DNA of 54,538 nt, taken from NCBI GenBank assembly GCA_964422185.1, contig CAYRAG010000006.1, forward strand, positions 1 to 54,538, written 5' to 3'. Each line of letters opens with the position of its first letter. Within the stretch, counting starts at the first letter, position 1. The notes under the pieces were generated by a model, which saw nothing but the letters and a program-made list of their open reading frames with translations, was not told where the DNA came from and made no database searches. Position numbers and translations under genes: made by a program. The stretch is from CALXCT01 sp964422185. GTDB lineage: Bacteria > Bacillota > Clostridia > Oscillospirales > Oscillospiraceae. Shown here piece by piece: positions 24,703 through 33,253 of this stretch.

Positions 24703-26553
24703 TTACAGGGCGTCCGGATCCGGCGTGGAGCCGCGCTTCGGTTTGGGCCCCGGTTTTTTCCGGACGCTCCCGTCCTTGTTGTACCGGCCTCTCTTCGTCC
24801 CCGGTTTCACGCCCGGCTTTTTCCGCCCGGGCTCCTCAGGGACGGCCGGCGCCGCCTCCGTGTCCGCCGGAGCATCGGGATTCCGGAAGTCCGGATTCTC
24901 CCGCGTGTCAGGCTCCGGGGTGACGATCCCCTTTTCCACGAGGTCTCTCCGGTGGCGCAGCGCGGTGCGCCGGCCGGCCAGGCGGTTGTTCTCCAGGCGG
25001 ACGGACTCCTCCAGCAGCTCGCCGGCGTCCGCGCCCAGCGCGAGGAAGAACTCTCTCAGACTGTCGCTCTCCGTGTGGGCGCAGGCATAGATGTCGTTGA
25101 GCCTGTGCGCCTCCGTCTGTTCCAGTTCGCGGATCATCTGATTCGCGTCCCGGCCGCACTCCGCGGCGGCGGTCTCGAACTCGCGGCGGATCACGCCGGC
25201 GAGAAAGCCCGCAGCAAATCCGGCGCGAACCCCGGCGATCCCGGTTCCCGGCGGAATCTGAACCCGGCGGAACTGCGCCTCGCATGCCCTGCGGGAGGCG
25301 TCCAGCCCGTGGAGTTCCTCCGGCGTCATCTCCGCGGAGGTGACAATGCCGTAGAGGCCTTTTTCATCGATCAGGGGCTGCAGCTGCCCGGAGTTGATCT
25401 CCACCCGGGGCGTCCGATCCCCCCGGATGGTCAGCAGGGTCTCATATCTGCGGTCAATGGCGGGGCGCTCCCCGCTCCGGAGGCACGCCTCCAGCCGGGA
25501 CATCTCCGCGTAGAGCTCCTGGAGCAGGGCGGTGACCTGCTCGCTGCGGTCCTGGTAGTCAAAGAAGATGGTCAGGGAGTCCTGGCGATCCCTGTCCGGG
25601 AACAGCCGGATCGGCTGCTGATAGCCGAAGAGACAGGTATTGGGGATCAGGAAGTCCACATTCATTTTCAGCCTGCCGCCGAATTTCTGCGCGATCCGCC
25701 TGCGGCTCTCCGGGGTGTCCCCGATGACGATGACATAGGGAACCCCCTGATCCTCCAGGGAGCGCACTGTGTCATCGCCGCAGCACCCGCTGTCCACAAT
25801 GGCGCAGGAGACCCGGATGCCGCACGAACTGAGGAAGTCCCGCGCCGTGCGCACGGCGTCCGCCGGCTCCTCCCCGCAGACATCGTAGGTGACCGGCTTC
25901 CCCTCCGGCGTCACCGCGTAGAGAAACCGCGGGGCCCCGGCCTCCCCGCTCCGGCTGCTGCCGATGCGCAGACAGACCTCGTCCGCGCCGTCGTCCCGGC
26001 ACACCTGCGCCCAGGTGCGGCGGAACAGGTGTTCCCGCTCCTCCGGAATTCCCAGGTCGAACAGACCGGAGTACTCCTCCCCACGCAGGGGTCTGCCGGA
26101 ATAGAGGAGCTCCCGGCTCATCTCCGCCTGGAACGAGGAGACCCCCTCGCCCGGGGGGCGGATCAGGGCGTACATGACATAGTCCATGAGGGCGTTGGCG
26201 AAATCCACGCCGAACGCCTCATCCAGCACATCCTTGATTCCGATCCCGGCGTTCACCGCCTGGCACGCGGAGAACAGGCCGATTTTCAGGGCGGACGGCC
26301 CCACGCGCTCCCCGGTGGCCGCCTCCCACAGCGACGGGAAGATCCTGGCGTACTGGGAGGTGGGGTGCATGACGGTCTCGCCGCACCGGTGGCCGATGGT
26401 TGTCGTTCTGGGCCTGGCGTAGCCCTTTTCCCGGTCGTAGGGGGCCTCCAGCACATATTTGACCAGCGCCGGCTTCCCGCTGCGCTGCCGCTCGATGGTA
26501 ATGCGCCCCTTGATTCCGGGGATCTCCACCGTAAGGTTCCGGTATACCGACAC
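24703..26553 (-). CDS. IS1634/IS4-like transposase-derived protein with a probably altered catalytic triad
   Basis: The 616-residue product has the layout of IS1634-type DDE transposases. IVDSGCCGD supplies an Asp (254) in the usual second-Asp position, and CEAQFRR (Glu425) followed by GFAAGFLAGVIRREFE supplies the glutamate region. Where the first catalytic Asp is expected, the sequence reads VCLRIGSS with Arg196, so the triad looks broken (inference from motif position, not from an alignment). The C-terminus (about 540-616) is a proline-rich linker and a basic tail with repeated KPG-type, AT-hook-like motifs. The start is GTG 26553 with GGGGTGA upstream. No terminal inverted repeats were found by eye. 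It may be a decayed or domesticated element. Confidence 0.6.
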   Translation of the reverse strand: MSVYRNLTVEIPGIKGRITIERQRSGKPALVKYVLEAPYDREKGYARPRTTTIGHRCGETVMHPTSQYARIFPSLWEAATGERVGPSALKIGLFSACQAVNAGIGIKDVLDEAFGVDFANALMDYVMYALIRPPGEGVSSFQAEMSRELLYSGRPLRGEEYSGLFDLGIPEEREHLFRRTWAQVCRDDGADEVCLRIGSSRSGEAGAPRFLYAVTPEGKPVTYDVCGEEPADAVRTARDFLSSCGIRVSCAIVDSGCCGDDTVRSLEDQGVPYVIVIGDTPESRRRIAQKFGGRLKMNVDFLIPNTCLFGYQQPIRLFPDRDRQDSLTIFFDYQDRSEQVTALLQELYAEMSRLEACLRSGERPAIDRRYETLLTIRGDRTPRVEINSGQLQPLIDEKGLYGIVTSAEMTPEELHGLDASRRACEAQFRRVQIPPGTGIAGVRAGFAAGFLAGVIRREFETAAAECGRDANQMIRELEQTEAHRLNDIYACAHTESDSLREFFLALGADAGELLEESVRLENNRLAGRRTALRHRRDLVEKGIVTPEPDTRENPDFRNPDAPADTEAAPAVPEEPGRKKPGVKPGTKRGRYNKDGSVRKKPGPKPKRGSTPDPDAL

Positions 26554-26838
26554 GCAAAGTCACCCCGTTCCCGGCATGGATGTTCCGGCGCTCTCCGTCT
26601 CCTGTCCGTGCGGGGTTTTCCCGTGCCGCAGGACAGGGCGCGGAACGCGCACAAACGCGCCTCCCCGCCGCCGGCCTTGCCGGTATTATAACCAATCCCG
26701 CCGGATGACGCAAGCCGGGGCGGGCAGTTTTCCCATGCACTCGGCGGAGGCGGTCGCGCCTGGACATCTACCACCAAGGCGGCCAGGCGCGGGATCCCGC
26801 GTCTTGGCGCGGCGCGCCGGGCGCGGGAAGAGGCCGCG
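26554..26838. other. Non-coding stretch with GC-rich palindromes
   Basis: No convincing gene is present between the transposase-like gene and the operator of the Mo-enzyme operon. The stretch holds an inverted repeat with 8-bp arms (GCGCCTGG at 26756-26763 with CCAGGCGC at 26783-26790) and a 14-bp perfect palindrome (CGCGGGATCCCGCG, 26788-26801). These could be remnants of a mobile-element end or RNA hairpins. Confidence 0.4.
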
Positions 26839-26863
26839 AATCTACAACTAAAAGTAGTAGATT
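26839..26863. promoter_or_regulatory. Near-perfect palindrome, candidate operator of the transhydroxylase operon
   Basis: Arms AATCTACAACT (26839-26849) and AGTAGTAGATT (26853-26863) are complementary in 10 of 11 positions around an AAA centre. The element sits about 40 bases upstream of a TATACT -10 box (26902-26907), where activators of the LysR class often bind. The -35 region (TTCTCA, 26879-26884) is poor, which fits an activator-dependent promoter. The binding protein is unknown; either LysR in the window is a candidate. Confidence 0.6.
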
Positions 26864-27004
26864 GGGATAAGTTTTTGTTTCTCAAACGACGGGGGAACCG
26901 TTATACTGAAAAAAGAGAGTGCGCTGTGCACCGCGGGGCGTCCGGGTTCGCGCCGGGCGCGGCATGTGATCGCGGAGGGAAGTTCACTGGAGGAGGTAAT
27001 CAGA

Positions 27005-29743
27005 TTGAGCAACAAGTTCAAGCCAGATGTCCAGAATGTGGTCAGCTTCAGCCTGATGGGCCCCGAGAGCGGCGGCCTGATGAATGTTGACTCAAACGAC
27101 GGAAAGATCACCCGGATGCGCCCATACTACTATGACAAGGAGTATGTGGAGGAGAACTGCAATCCCTGGAAGATGGAGGCCAGAGGCTCCACTTTCACCC
27201 CTCCGGACCGGGTGCTCACGACCCATTTCGGCCTGGGCTACAAGTCCCGCGTCTACTCGAAAAACCGCGTGAGATACCCCCTGAAGCGGGTGGACTGGGA
27301 TCCCAGGGGGGAGCGCAATCCCCAGAACCGCGGCAAGTCCAAATATGTCCGCATCAGCTGGGACGAGGCCGCGCAGATCTGCGCGGACGAGCTGCTGCGC
27401 ATGAAAGAGACCTACGGCCCGGAGGCGGTGCTGTGCGAGTCTGACATGCACGGCGAGGGCAAGAATGTGGCGCCCAGCCACGGCTGTCCGAACCGTCTGC
27501 TGTCCCTCATGGGCGGCTACACGCTGCAAATGCGCAATATGGACTCCTGGGAGGGCTGGTACTGGGGCGCCAAGCATGTCTGGGGCTGCGAGCCCGTGGG
27601 CGAGCAGGCGCCGCAGGCCAATCTGATCCCAGATATGGCCAAACACTGCGACAGCCTGCTGTTCTGGGGCTGCGACCCCGAGGTCACGCCGCTGGGCTTC
27701 GGCATGCATCTGCCCAGCCGGCTGTGCTACTGGTTCACGGAGCTGGGCATCAAGTCCATCTTTATCTGCCCGGATTTGAACTACGCCGCCGGCGTGCACG
27801 CGGACAAGTGGATCCCCGTCCTGCCCAACACCGACGCCGCGCTGCAGCTGGCCATCGCCTATATCTGGCTGACGGAGGAGACCTACGACAAGGAGTATAT
27901 CGCCGAACACACCTACGGCTTTGACAAGTTCGTGGCCTATGTCATGGGCGACGAGGACGGCATTCCCAAGACCCCCCGGTGGGCCTCCGAGAAGTGCGGC
28001 GTACCCGTGTACACCATCAAGGCGCTGGCCCGCCACTGGGCGAAACGCACCGTCAGCATCCTCCACGGCAACGGCGGCAGTTACATCCGCGGCCCTTACT
28101 CCTCCGAACCGGCCCGCCTGGAGATCATGCTGCTGGGCATGCGCGGGCTGGGCAAGCCCGGCGTCCACCAGACGAAGATGATCGAGTGGAACATGTGGGC
28201 GAAAGACTACCCGGTGCCCTATACCCCGGTCAAACCGGTGCCCATGCCCCATATCTGCGACGCGCTGCGGCCCATCGCCGGGGATCTGCCGGATACGGTG
28301 AATATGAAGCGCTTTGTGCTCTCCCCGGAGCAGCAGGAGAAAGTGCCGGAGCTGGTGGAGCTGTTCAAGCAGCTGCCCCCGCCCACGCAGTTCATCCCCC
28401 GCTGCCTGGTGCACAAGGCCATTGTGGACGGGCACGCCGAGTGGTACGGCATGCACATGTTCTCCACCAGCCAGGTGCCGGACAAGAACAACTACCGCCA
28501 GCCCACGAACAAGTACCAGTTCGAGAAGATCGTCTATCCCCGCCCGGGCCAGAGCCGCGTGCATATGATCTGGTCCACGGCGCCATGCAATGTCACCTGC
28601 TGGAACCACGGCAACCTGTTTATTGAGGCGTACCGCCATCCGTCCATTGAGACCATCGTGGTGCAGCACCCCTGGATGGAGAACGACTGCTACTTCGCCG
28701 ACCTGATCCTGCCCGTGGCCACAAAGCACGAGATGAACGATCTGGGCAACGACTTCAGCTCCGGCGTGTTCCAGTCCATCTACCTGGAGCAGCCCTGCTG
28801 CCCGCCTGTGGGCGAGTCCCTCTCCGACTTTGATGTCTGCGTCAAGGTGGCGGAGAAGCTGGGCCCGGAGTATGTCCGCGCCTACACCGGCGGCGGCCTG
28901 ACGGAGGAGGATCGCGTGCGCTTCTTCTACAAGGCCACCGGCTGCGAGGACACCATGAGCTGGGAGGAGTTCCAGCAGCGCAAGGTGTTCGTCATCCCCT
29001 GCAAGCCGGACGCCCAGGAGGTGCCCGCCGGCCTGTACAACTTCTACAAGGATCCGAAGAACAACCCCCTGACCACACCCACCGGTCTGCTGGAGTACTC
29101 GTCCTCGGACATTGAGAAGCATATGCCGGACGACCCGGAGCGGCCTCCCGTGCCCCACTGGATCGAGAAGAGCGAGACCCACGACGAGCGGCTGTCCAGC
29201 GAGCGGGCGAAGAAGTACCCCCTGCTGTGCATGTCCAACCACGGACGCTGGCGCGTGCACGCCCAGTGCGACGACATCGTCTGGAACCGCGAGGTGGAGA
29301 CGATGAAGATCCGCGGGAAGGACGGCTACCAGTACGAGCCCGTGTGGCTCAACCCCGCCGAGGCGGAAAAGCGCGGCATTCAGCACGGCGACATTGTCAA
29401 GATCTACAATGAGCGCGGCATCGTGCTGGCCGGCGCGTATGTCACGGAGCGCCTGAACACGCAGACCTGCTACATCGACCACGGCGCCCGGCTGGATCCC
29501 ATCATCCCCGGCTGGCTGGACCGCGGCGGCTGCATCAACTCCATCAGCCCCACCGGCATGACCTCCAGGAACTGCACCGGCATGGCAACCAGCGGCTTCC
29601 TGGTTCAGGTGGAGAAAGTCACAGACGAGGAGATGGAGGGCTGGAAGCGGGATTACCCCGAGGCGTTCGCCCGGAAAGTGGACTACGCCTGCGGCGTCTG
29701 CCTGGACGGCTGGCTGGTCGACAACGACAAGGAGGTCAAGTAA
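27005..29743 (+). CDS. Molybdopterin hydroxytransferase large subunit, pyrogallol-phloroglucinol transhydroxylase-like
   Basis: This 912-residue DMSO-reductase-family protein lacks a Tat signal and the N-terminal Cys cluster, as does the alpha subunit of the Pelobacter acidigallici transhydroxylase (875 aa), which uses only Mo-bis-MGD. That enzyme's Asp174-Ser175 pair (Ser is the Mo ligand) and His144 have obvious counterparts here: Asp180-Ser181 in NMDSWEGWYWG and His149 in SDMHGEGKN. Tyr402 or Tyr406 (KDYPVPYTP) may match Tyr404. The C-terminal cofactor domain is present (GRWRVHAQ to GCINSISPTGMTSRNCTG). The start is TTG 27005, eight bases after GGAGGAGG. The probable reaction is hydroxyl transfer between tri-hydroxybenzenes; a related phenol (de)hydroxylase cannot be excluded. 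Confidence 0.82.
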   Translation: MSNKFKPDVQNVVSFSLMGPESGGLMNVDSNDGKITRMRPYYYDKEYVEENCNPWKMEARGSTFTPPDRVLTTHFGLGYKSRVYSKNRVRYPLKRVDWDPRGERNPQNRGKSKYVRISWDEAAQICADELLRMKETYGPEAVLCESDMHGEGKNVAPSHGCPNRLLSLMGGYTLQMRNMDSWEGWYWGAKHVWGCEPVGEQAPQANLIPDMAKHCDSLLFWGCDPEVTPLGFGMHLPSRLCYWFTELGIKSIFICPDLNYAAGVHADKWIPVLPNTDAALQLAIAYIWLTEETYDKEYIAEHTYGFDKFVAYVMGDEDGIPKTPRWASEKCGVPVYTIKALARHWAKRTVSILHGNGGSYIRGPYSSEPARLEIMLLGMRGLGKPGVHQTKMIEWNMWAKDYPVPYTPVKPVPMPHICDALRPIAGDLPDTVNMKRFVLSPEQQEKVPELVELFKQLPPPTQFIPRCLVHKAIVDGHAEWYGMHMFSTSQVPDKNNYRQPTNKYQFEKIVYPRPGQSRVHMIWSTAPCNVTCWNHGNLFIEAYRHPSIETIVVQHPWMENDCYFADLILPVATKHEMNDLGNDFSSGVFQSIYLEQPCCPPVGESLSDFDVCVKVAEKLGPEYVRAYTGGGLTEEDRVRFFYKATGCEDTMSWEEFQQRKVFVIPCKPDAQEVPAGLYNFYKDPKNNPLTTPTGLLEYSSSDIEKHMPDDPERPPVPHWIEKSETHDERLSSERAKKYPLLCMSNHGRWRVHAQCDDIVWNREVETMKIRGKDGYQYEPVWLNPAEAEKRGIQHGDIVKIYNERGIVLAGAYVTERLNTQTCYIDHGARLDPIIPGWLDRGGCINSISPTGMTSRNCTGMATSGFLVQVEKVTDEEMEGWKRDYPEAFARKVDYACGVCLDGWLVDNDKEVK

Positions 29744-29744
29744 C

Positions 29745-30557
29745 ATGGCAAAGTGTTTCTACATCGATGTGGCCCGCTGCACCGGCTGCTACAACTGCCA
29801 GCTGGCCTGCAAGGACGAGCACTGCGGAAACGACTGGACGCCCTATGCCAAACCTCAGCCTGAGATCGGCCAGTTCTGGTGCAAAGTGGAGGAGCATGTG
29901 GGCGGCACGATGCCCAAGGTGCGCATCCACTACATCTCCCGGCTGTGCAACCACTGCGCCAATGCGCCCTGCATGGCCGCAGCGAAAGACGGCGCCGTGT
30001 ACCGCAGAGACGACGGCCTGGTCATTATCGACCCGGAGAAGGCCGTGGGACAGAAGCAGATTGCCGAGGCCTGCCCCTACGGCGCCGTCTACTGGAATGA
30101 GGAGCTCAACCTCCCCCAGAAGTGCACCGGCTGCGCCCACCTGCTGGACAACGGATCCGCGCTGCCCCGGTGTGTGGAGGCGTGTCCCACCGACGCCATG
30201 AAGTTCGGCGAGGAGGAGGACATGAAAGACCTGATTGAGGGCGCCACGGTGCTCCTGCCGGAGCTCGGCCTGGGGCCCCGGGTCTACTACCGCAACATTC
30301 CCGGCAGGTTCATCGCCGGCACCCTGTTCGACCCGGAGACGGAGGAGATCATCGAGGGGGCCAGATGCCACCTGTTCTGCGGCGCGAAGAACTGGGATGT
30401 GTACACCGACGACTTCGGCGACTTCTGGTTTAACGACCTGGCCGTGGGCGTGTATACCCTGCGCGTCTCCGCGCCCGGCTACGAGACCCAGGTGTTTGAG
30501 AACCTGAAGACGGACAGGGATATTAATGTAGGCGACATCGCCATGAAGAAAGCGTAG
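29745..30557 (+). CDS. Iron-sulfur small subunit of the transhydroxylase, with C-terminal beta-sandwich domain
   Basis: This 270-residue partner begins one base after the large-subunit stop. The first two thirds carry ferredoxin-type motifs for three [4Fe-4S] clusters: Cys12, 15, 18 and 22 (CTGCYNCQLAC), CNHCANAPC, and the CP/CTGC.../CVEACP set near 105-147. The last 85 residues (from GRFIAGTLFD) form a carboxypeptidase-regulatory/transthyretin-like beta sandwich (DFGDFWFNDLAVGVYTLRVSAPGYET). This combination of NrfC-like ferredoxin and beta-sandwich domain is the hallmark of the transhydroxylase beta subunit (about 275 aa) and sets it apart from plain DMSO-reductase beta subunits. Cytoplasmic. 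Confidence 0.85.
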   Translation: MAKCFYIDVARCTGCYNCQLACKDEHCGNDWTPYAKPQPEIGQFWCKVEEHVGGTMPKVRIHYISRLCNHCANAPCMAAAKDGAVYRRDDGLVIIDPEKAVGQKQIAEACPYGAVYWNEELNLPQKCTGCAHLLDNGSALPRCVEACPTDAMKFGEEEDMKDLIEGATVLLPELGLGPRVYYRNIPGRFIAGTLFDPETEEIIEGARCHLFCGAKNWDVYTDDFGDFWFNDLAVGVYTLRVSAPGYETQVFENLKTDRDINVGDIAMKKA

Positions 30558-30580
30558 GGCGCAGCGCTGAAACAAAACAC

Positions 30581-30627
30581 AGCGGGGAGGCTCCGGTTGT
30601 CCGGGGTCTCCCCGCGCTTCATTTTTT
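30581..30627 (+). terminator. Intrinsic terminator of the transhydroxylase operon
   Basis: AGCGGGGAG pairs with CTCCCCGCGCT across a nested CCGG hairpin and is followed by ATTTTTT (30621-30627). It overlaps the last codons of the convergent LysR gene. Confidence 0.85.
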
Positions 30628-31533
30628 GGGTTCCAGGAACTCCCCGGAGGCGAAGAACTGTTTGAAATAGAACATCAGGTCGCTGACGAACAGGTTCTTG
30701 GCCAGGTTGGTGTTGTCCTGGAGATAGGCGATGCTCATGGTGCTGCTGTAGTCCATGGGCAGAAAGCCGAACAGGGGATTGGTGCGGGACATCATCAGGC
30801 CGTCCGTGACCATGACCCCGGCGCAGCACTGGATCTGGAGCAGGACGGAGGAGAAGTCCGTGTTGTGCACCAGCTTCGGGGTGAATCCGGCCCGCCGGCA
30901 CTGGCTGACGACGCTGTTGCGCAGGGCGCTGTTCGCCCGGTCGTAGGGGAGGAAGAACGGCACATCCCGGAAGCACGACAGCGTGGGATGCTCCGTCTCC
31001 ATGACGGCGGGGTGCCGGGCGGAGTAGAGCAGAATGCTGGGGACAGCGCCCAGGTTCCTGGTGATCAGCTCCGGGTGGTCCTGGACCAGGAAGCTCAGGG
31101 TGAAGATGACATCCGCCTTTCCGCTCTTCAGGGCGGGGATCAGATCGTCAGAGGTATACCCGTCCCAGATCAGCCGGATGTTCGGGTACTTTTCCGCGAA
31201 GAACTTCTGGATCTGGTCATAGAGGGTGGTGATATCCCAGTAGATGGTGCAGCCGATGTGCACCTCGCCCTGCCGCGTGGTGTTCAGCGCCTGGACTTTT
31301 TCCATGGTCTGCTGAAGCTGCTCGCTGTAGCTGGAGAAGAGATTGTAGAACAGCTGCCCCGGCTGGGTGAGCTGGGCGGCCCGGCGGGAGCGGTCAAACA
31401 GGGGTGTGCCGATCTCCTGCTCCAGCATGGATACCTGCTTGCTGACGGCGGGCTGGGAGATGTACAGTTCCTGCGCCGCCTTGGAGAAGCTCTGGTGGTT
31501 GGCCACGGCGAGGAAGCACGAGATTTGGGACAT
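30619..31533 (-). CDS. LysR-family transcriptional regulator, likely regulator of the TRAP/transhydroxylase module
   Basis: This roughly 304-residue LysR protein has the DNA-binding domain SQISCFLAVANHQSFSKAAQELYISQPAVSKQVSMLEQEIGTPLF at its start and a co-inducer domain (about 90-300). Start ATG 31533 is used; GTG 31539, six bases after GAGGTG, is an equally good alternative. It is convergent with the Mo-enzyme genes and divergent from the TRAP transporter, with 330 bp between the starts, the classical layout of a LysR regulator and its target. Co-inducer is unknown; an aromatic substrate is the natural guess. Confidence 0.9.
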   Translation of the reverse strand: MSQISCFLAVANHQSFSKAAQELYISQPAVSKQVSMLEQEIGTPLFDRSRRAAQLTQPGQLFYNLFSSYSEQLQQTMEKVQALNTTRQGEVHIGCTIYWDITTLYDQIQKFFAEKYPNIRLIWDGYTSDDLIPALKSGKADVIFTLSFLVQDHPELITRNLGAVPSILLYSARHPAVMETEHPTLSCFRDVPFFLPYDRANSALRNSVVSQCRRAGFTPKLVHNTDFSSVLLQIQCCAGVMVTDGLMMSRTNPLFGFLPMDYSSTMSIAYLQDNTNLAKNLFVSDLMFYFKQFFASGEFLEPKK

Positions 31534-31548
31534 GGTCACGGAAATCAC

Positions 31549-31869
31549 CTCATGGATGGAAGAGAAATGGCAGCTGTTCCATACGGGAACGATTATAGCA
31601 CGGCGAGGAGTATAAATAAAGAGTTATAAATAAAATAACAAAAAGAATACTGGCCTTTTCCCCGGGAACATGTTAATATACTGTTAACTTTTTGGAGCGT
31701 GCCCATCCGGGCGCACCCCGCGCCGGAGAAAATCTGCGGATTTTCTCGACCGCCTGTTGTCCGCAGACGGTTCATTTCTCCGCGCCCCGTCTGGCGGCCG
31801 GGGACGGAGCGGTCGGCGAGGACAAGAAAGCCTCAAGTAGAGTTGGGCAAATATTAGGGGGTAGGAATT
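31549..31869 (+). promoter_or_regulatory. Divergent control region of LysR and TRAP genes with a structured TRAP leader
   Basis: The stretch contains a 10-bp direct repeat TATAAATAAA (31611-31620 and 31625-31634, 14-bp period) and an inverted repeat GTTAA/TTAAC (31672-31676 and 31684-31688) that straddles a TATACT -10 box (31677-31682) with no good -35. After it, a leader of about 180 bases has two clear hairpins: GAGAAAATC/GATTTTCTC (31726-31747, perfect 9-bp arms) and CAGACGG/CCGTCTG (about 31764-31793). No known riboswitch class was recognised. Confidence 0.6.
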
Positions 31870-33177
31870 TTGAGCGGTACTGTAATTGGTGTTCTCGGGA
31901 TTGTTATCCTGCTGCTGCTTCTCGCGGCAGGCATGAACATCGGCGCAGCCATGATGGCCGTCGGCTTCTTTGGGTGCTGGTACTTCAGAGGCATGGACAC
32001 AGCGTTCGATGTCATGAAACAGGTCCCCTTCCAGCAGGCGATGACCTATTCTTTCGCGGTCATCCCTCTGTTCGTTCTGATGGGACAGTTCGCGTTTATG
32101 TCCGGCATCTCGTCAGACCTGTTCGATTTTGCAAATAAGTGGCTGGGCGGATTGAAGGGCGGCCTGGCCATGGCTACCGTTGCCGCATGTGCGCTCTTCT
32201 CCGCCATCTGCGGTTCTACCGCAGCCACCGCCGCCACGATGGGCGTGGTCGCCCTGCCCGAGATGCGCAAGTATGGATATGACGACGGCCTGGCCTGCGG
32301 ATCCATCGCAGCCGGCGGAACGCTGGGCATCCTGATACCACCGTCCACCGGCTTCATTATCTATGGTATCGTCGCAGGTGTGTCCATCGGCTCTCTGTTC
32401 GCCGCCGGCGTGATTCCCGGCATCGTCCTTGCCATCTGCTACATCATCGCTATCTCGATCACCGTGCATATCAAGCCCGACCTCGCTCCCGGCAGGGAGA
32501 AGTTCACCATGAAGGAGAAACTCATCTCCATCAAGGGCGGCCTGGGCATGATCATCCTGTTCGCCATCGTCATCGGCGGTATGTTCACCGGCTTCTTCTC
32601 CGCCAACGAAGCCGCGTGCGTGGGCGCGTTTGTGGGCCTGATCTTCATGCTCATCAAGCGCAAGCTGACCTGGAAGAACTTTGTCGCCTGCCTGCGCGAT
32701 ACCCTGAAGACCACCGGTATGGTGATGTTCATCCTGATCGGCGCCTATGTGTTCGGCCGGTTCCTGACCTACAGCCGCCTGCCCAACACGCTGGCCACCT
32801 GGATCACCGGCATGAATGTCAACCGCTATGTCGTTCTGGTCGCCGTCATTATCATGTATGTGATTCTCGGCTGCTTCATGGACTCTCTGGCCATGGTCAT
32901 GCTGACCGTGCCTATCTTCCAGCCCATTATGACCGCTCTCGGTTTCGACATGGTCTGGTACGGCGTGGTGATGATCATGGTGATGGAGTGCGGCCTGATC
33001 ACTCCTCCTGTGGGCATGAATGTGTACATCGTCTCCGGTGTGGCGAAAGATGTGCCACTGATGAAGATATTCAAAGGGGTGGCGCCCATGGTTGTGGGCA
33101 TGATGGTCGCCATTGCGCTGATTATCATATTCCCACAACTGGCCCTGTGGCTGCCAGGCATCGTCAAACTGGCGTAG
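31870..33177 (+). CDS. dctM: TRAP transporter large permease subunit (DctM type)
   Basis: This 435-residue integral membrane protein has about 12 helices and the DctM motifs FSAICGSTAATAATMG, GGTLGILIPPSTGFIIYG, GCFMDSLAMVMLTVPIFQPI and ECGLITPPVGMNVYIV. It is the ion-coupled transport subunit that works with the small permease and a binding protein. The start is TTG 31870 preceded by AGGGGG. The gene order M, P, Q and the location next to a Mo hydroxytransferase suggest import of an aromatic or organic acid substrate; the substrate is not determined by sequence. Confidence 0.94.
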   Translation: MSGTVIGVLGIVILLLLLAAGMNIGAAMMAVGFFGCWYFRGMDTAFDVMKQVPFQQAMTYSFAVIPLFVLMGQFAFMSGISSDLFDFANKWLGGLKGGLAMATVAACALFSAICGSTAATAATMGVVALPEMRKYGYDDGLACGSIAAGGTLGILIPPSTGFIIYGIVAGVSIGSLFAAGVIPGIVLAICYIIAISITVHIKPDLAPGREKFTMKEKLISIKGGLGMIILFAIVIGGMFTGFFSANEAACVGAFVGLIFMLIKRKLTWKNFVACLRDTLKTTGMVMFILIGAYVFGRFLTYSRLPNTLATWITGMNVNRYVVLVAVIIMYVILGCFMDSLAMVMLTVPIFQPIMTALGFDMVWYGVVMIMVMECGLITPPVGMNVYIVSGVAKDVPLMKIFKGVAPMVVGMMVAIALIIIFPQLALWLPGIVKLA

Positions 33178-33253
33178 CCCGGCACGGCCTGACTGGAATG
33201 ATTACCCTTGGAATGGGGAAATCATAAACAACGATATTTAGGAGGAAACAAGA

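Noticed and set aside
27092..29746. An 884-codon open frame on the minus strand opposite the Mo-enzyme large subunit
   Set aside because: It mirrors the GC-rich third positions of the real gene, has low-complexity Val/Ala/Leu/His composition, no family motifs and no ribosome site. Similar antisense frames opposite ilvB (12309-14327), polA (39365-42163) and the transposase-like gene (23551-26691) were dropped for the same reason.
27005..30557. Catechol dehydroxylase of the Eggerthella/Gordonibacter type
   Set aside because: Those enzymes usually have a Tat signal and an N-terminal Fe-S cluster in the large subunit. This one has neither, and the small subunit has the beta-sandwich domain of transhydroxylases.
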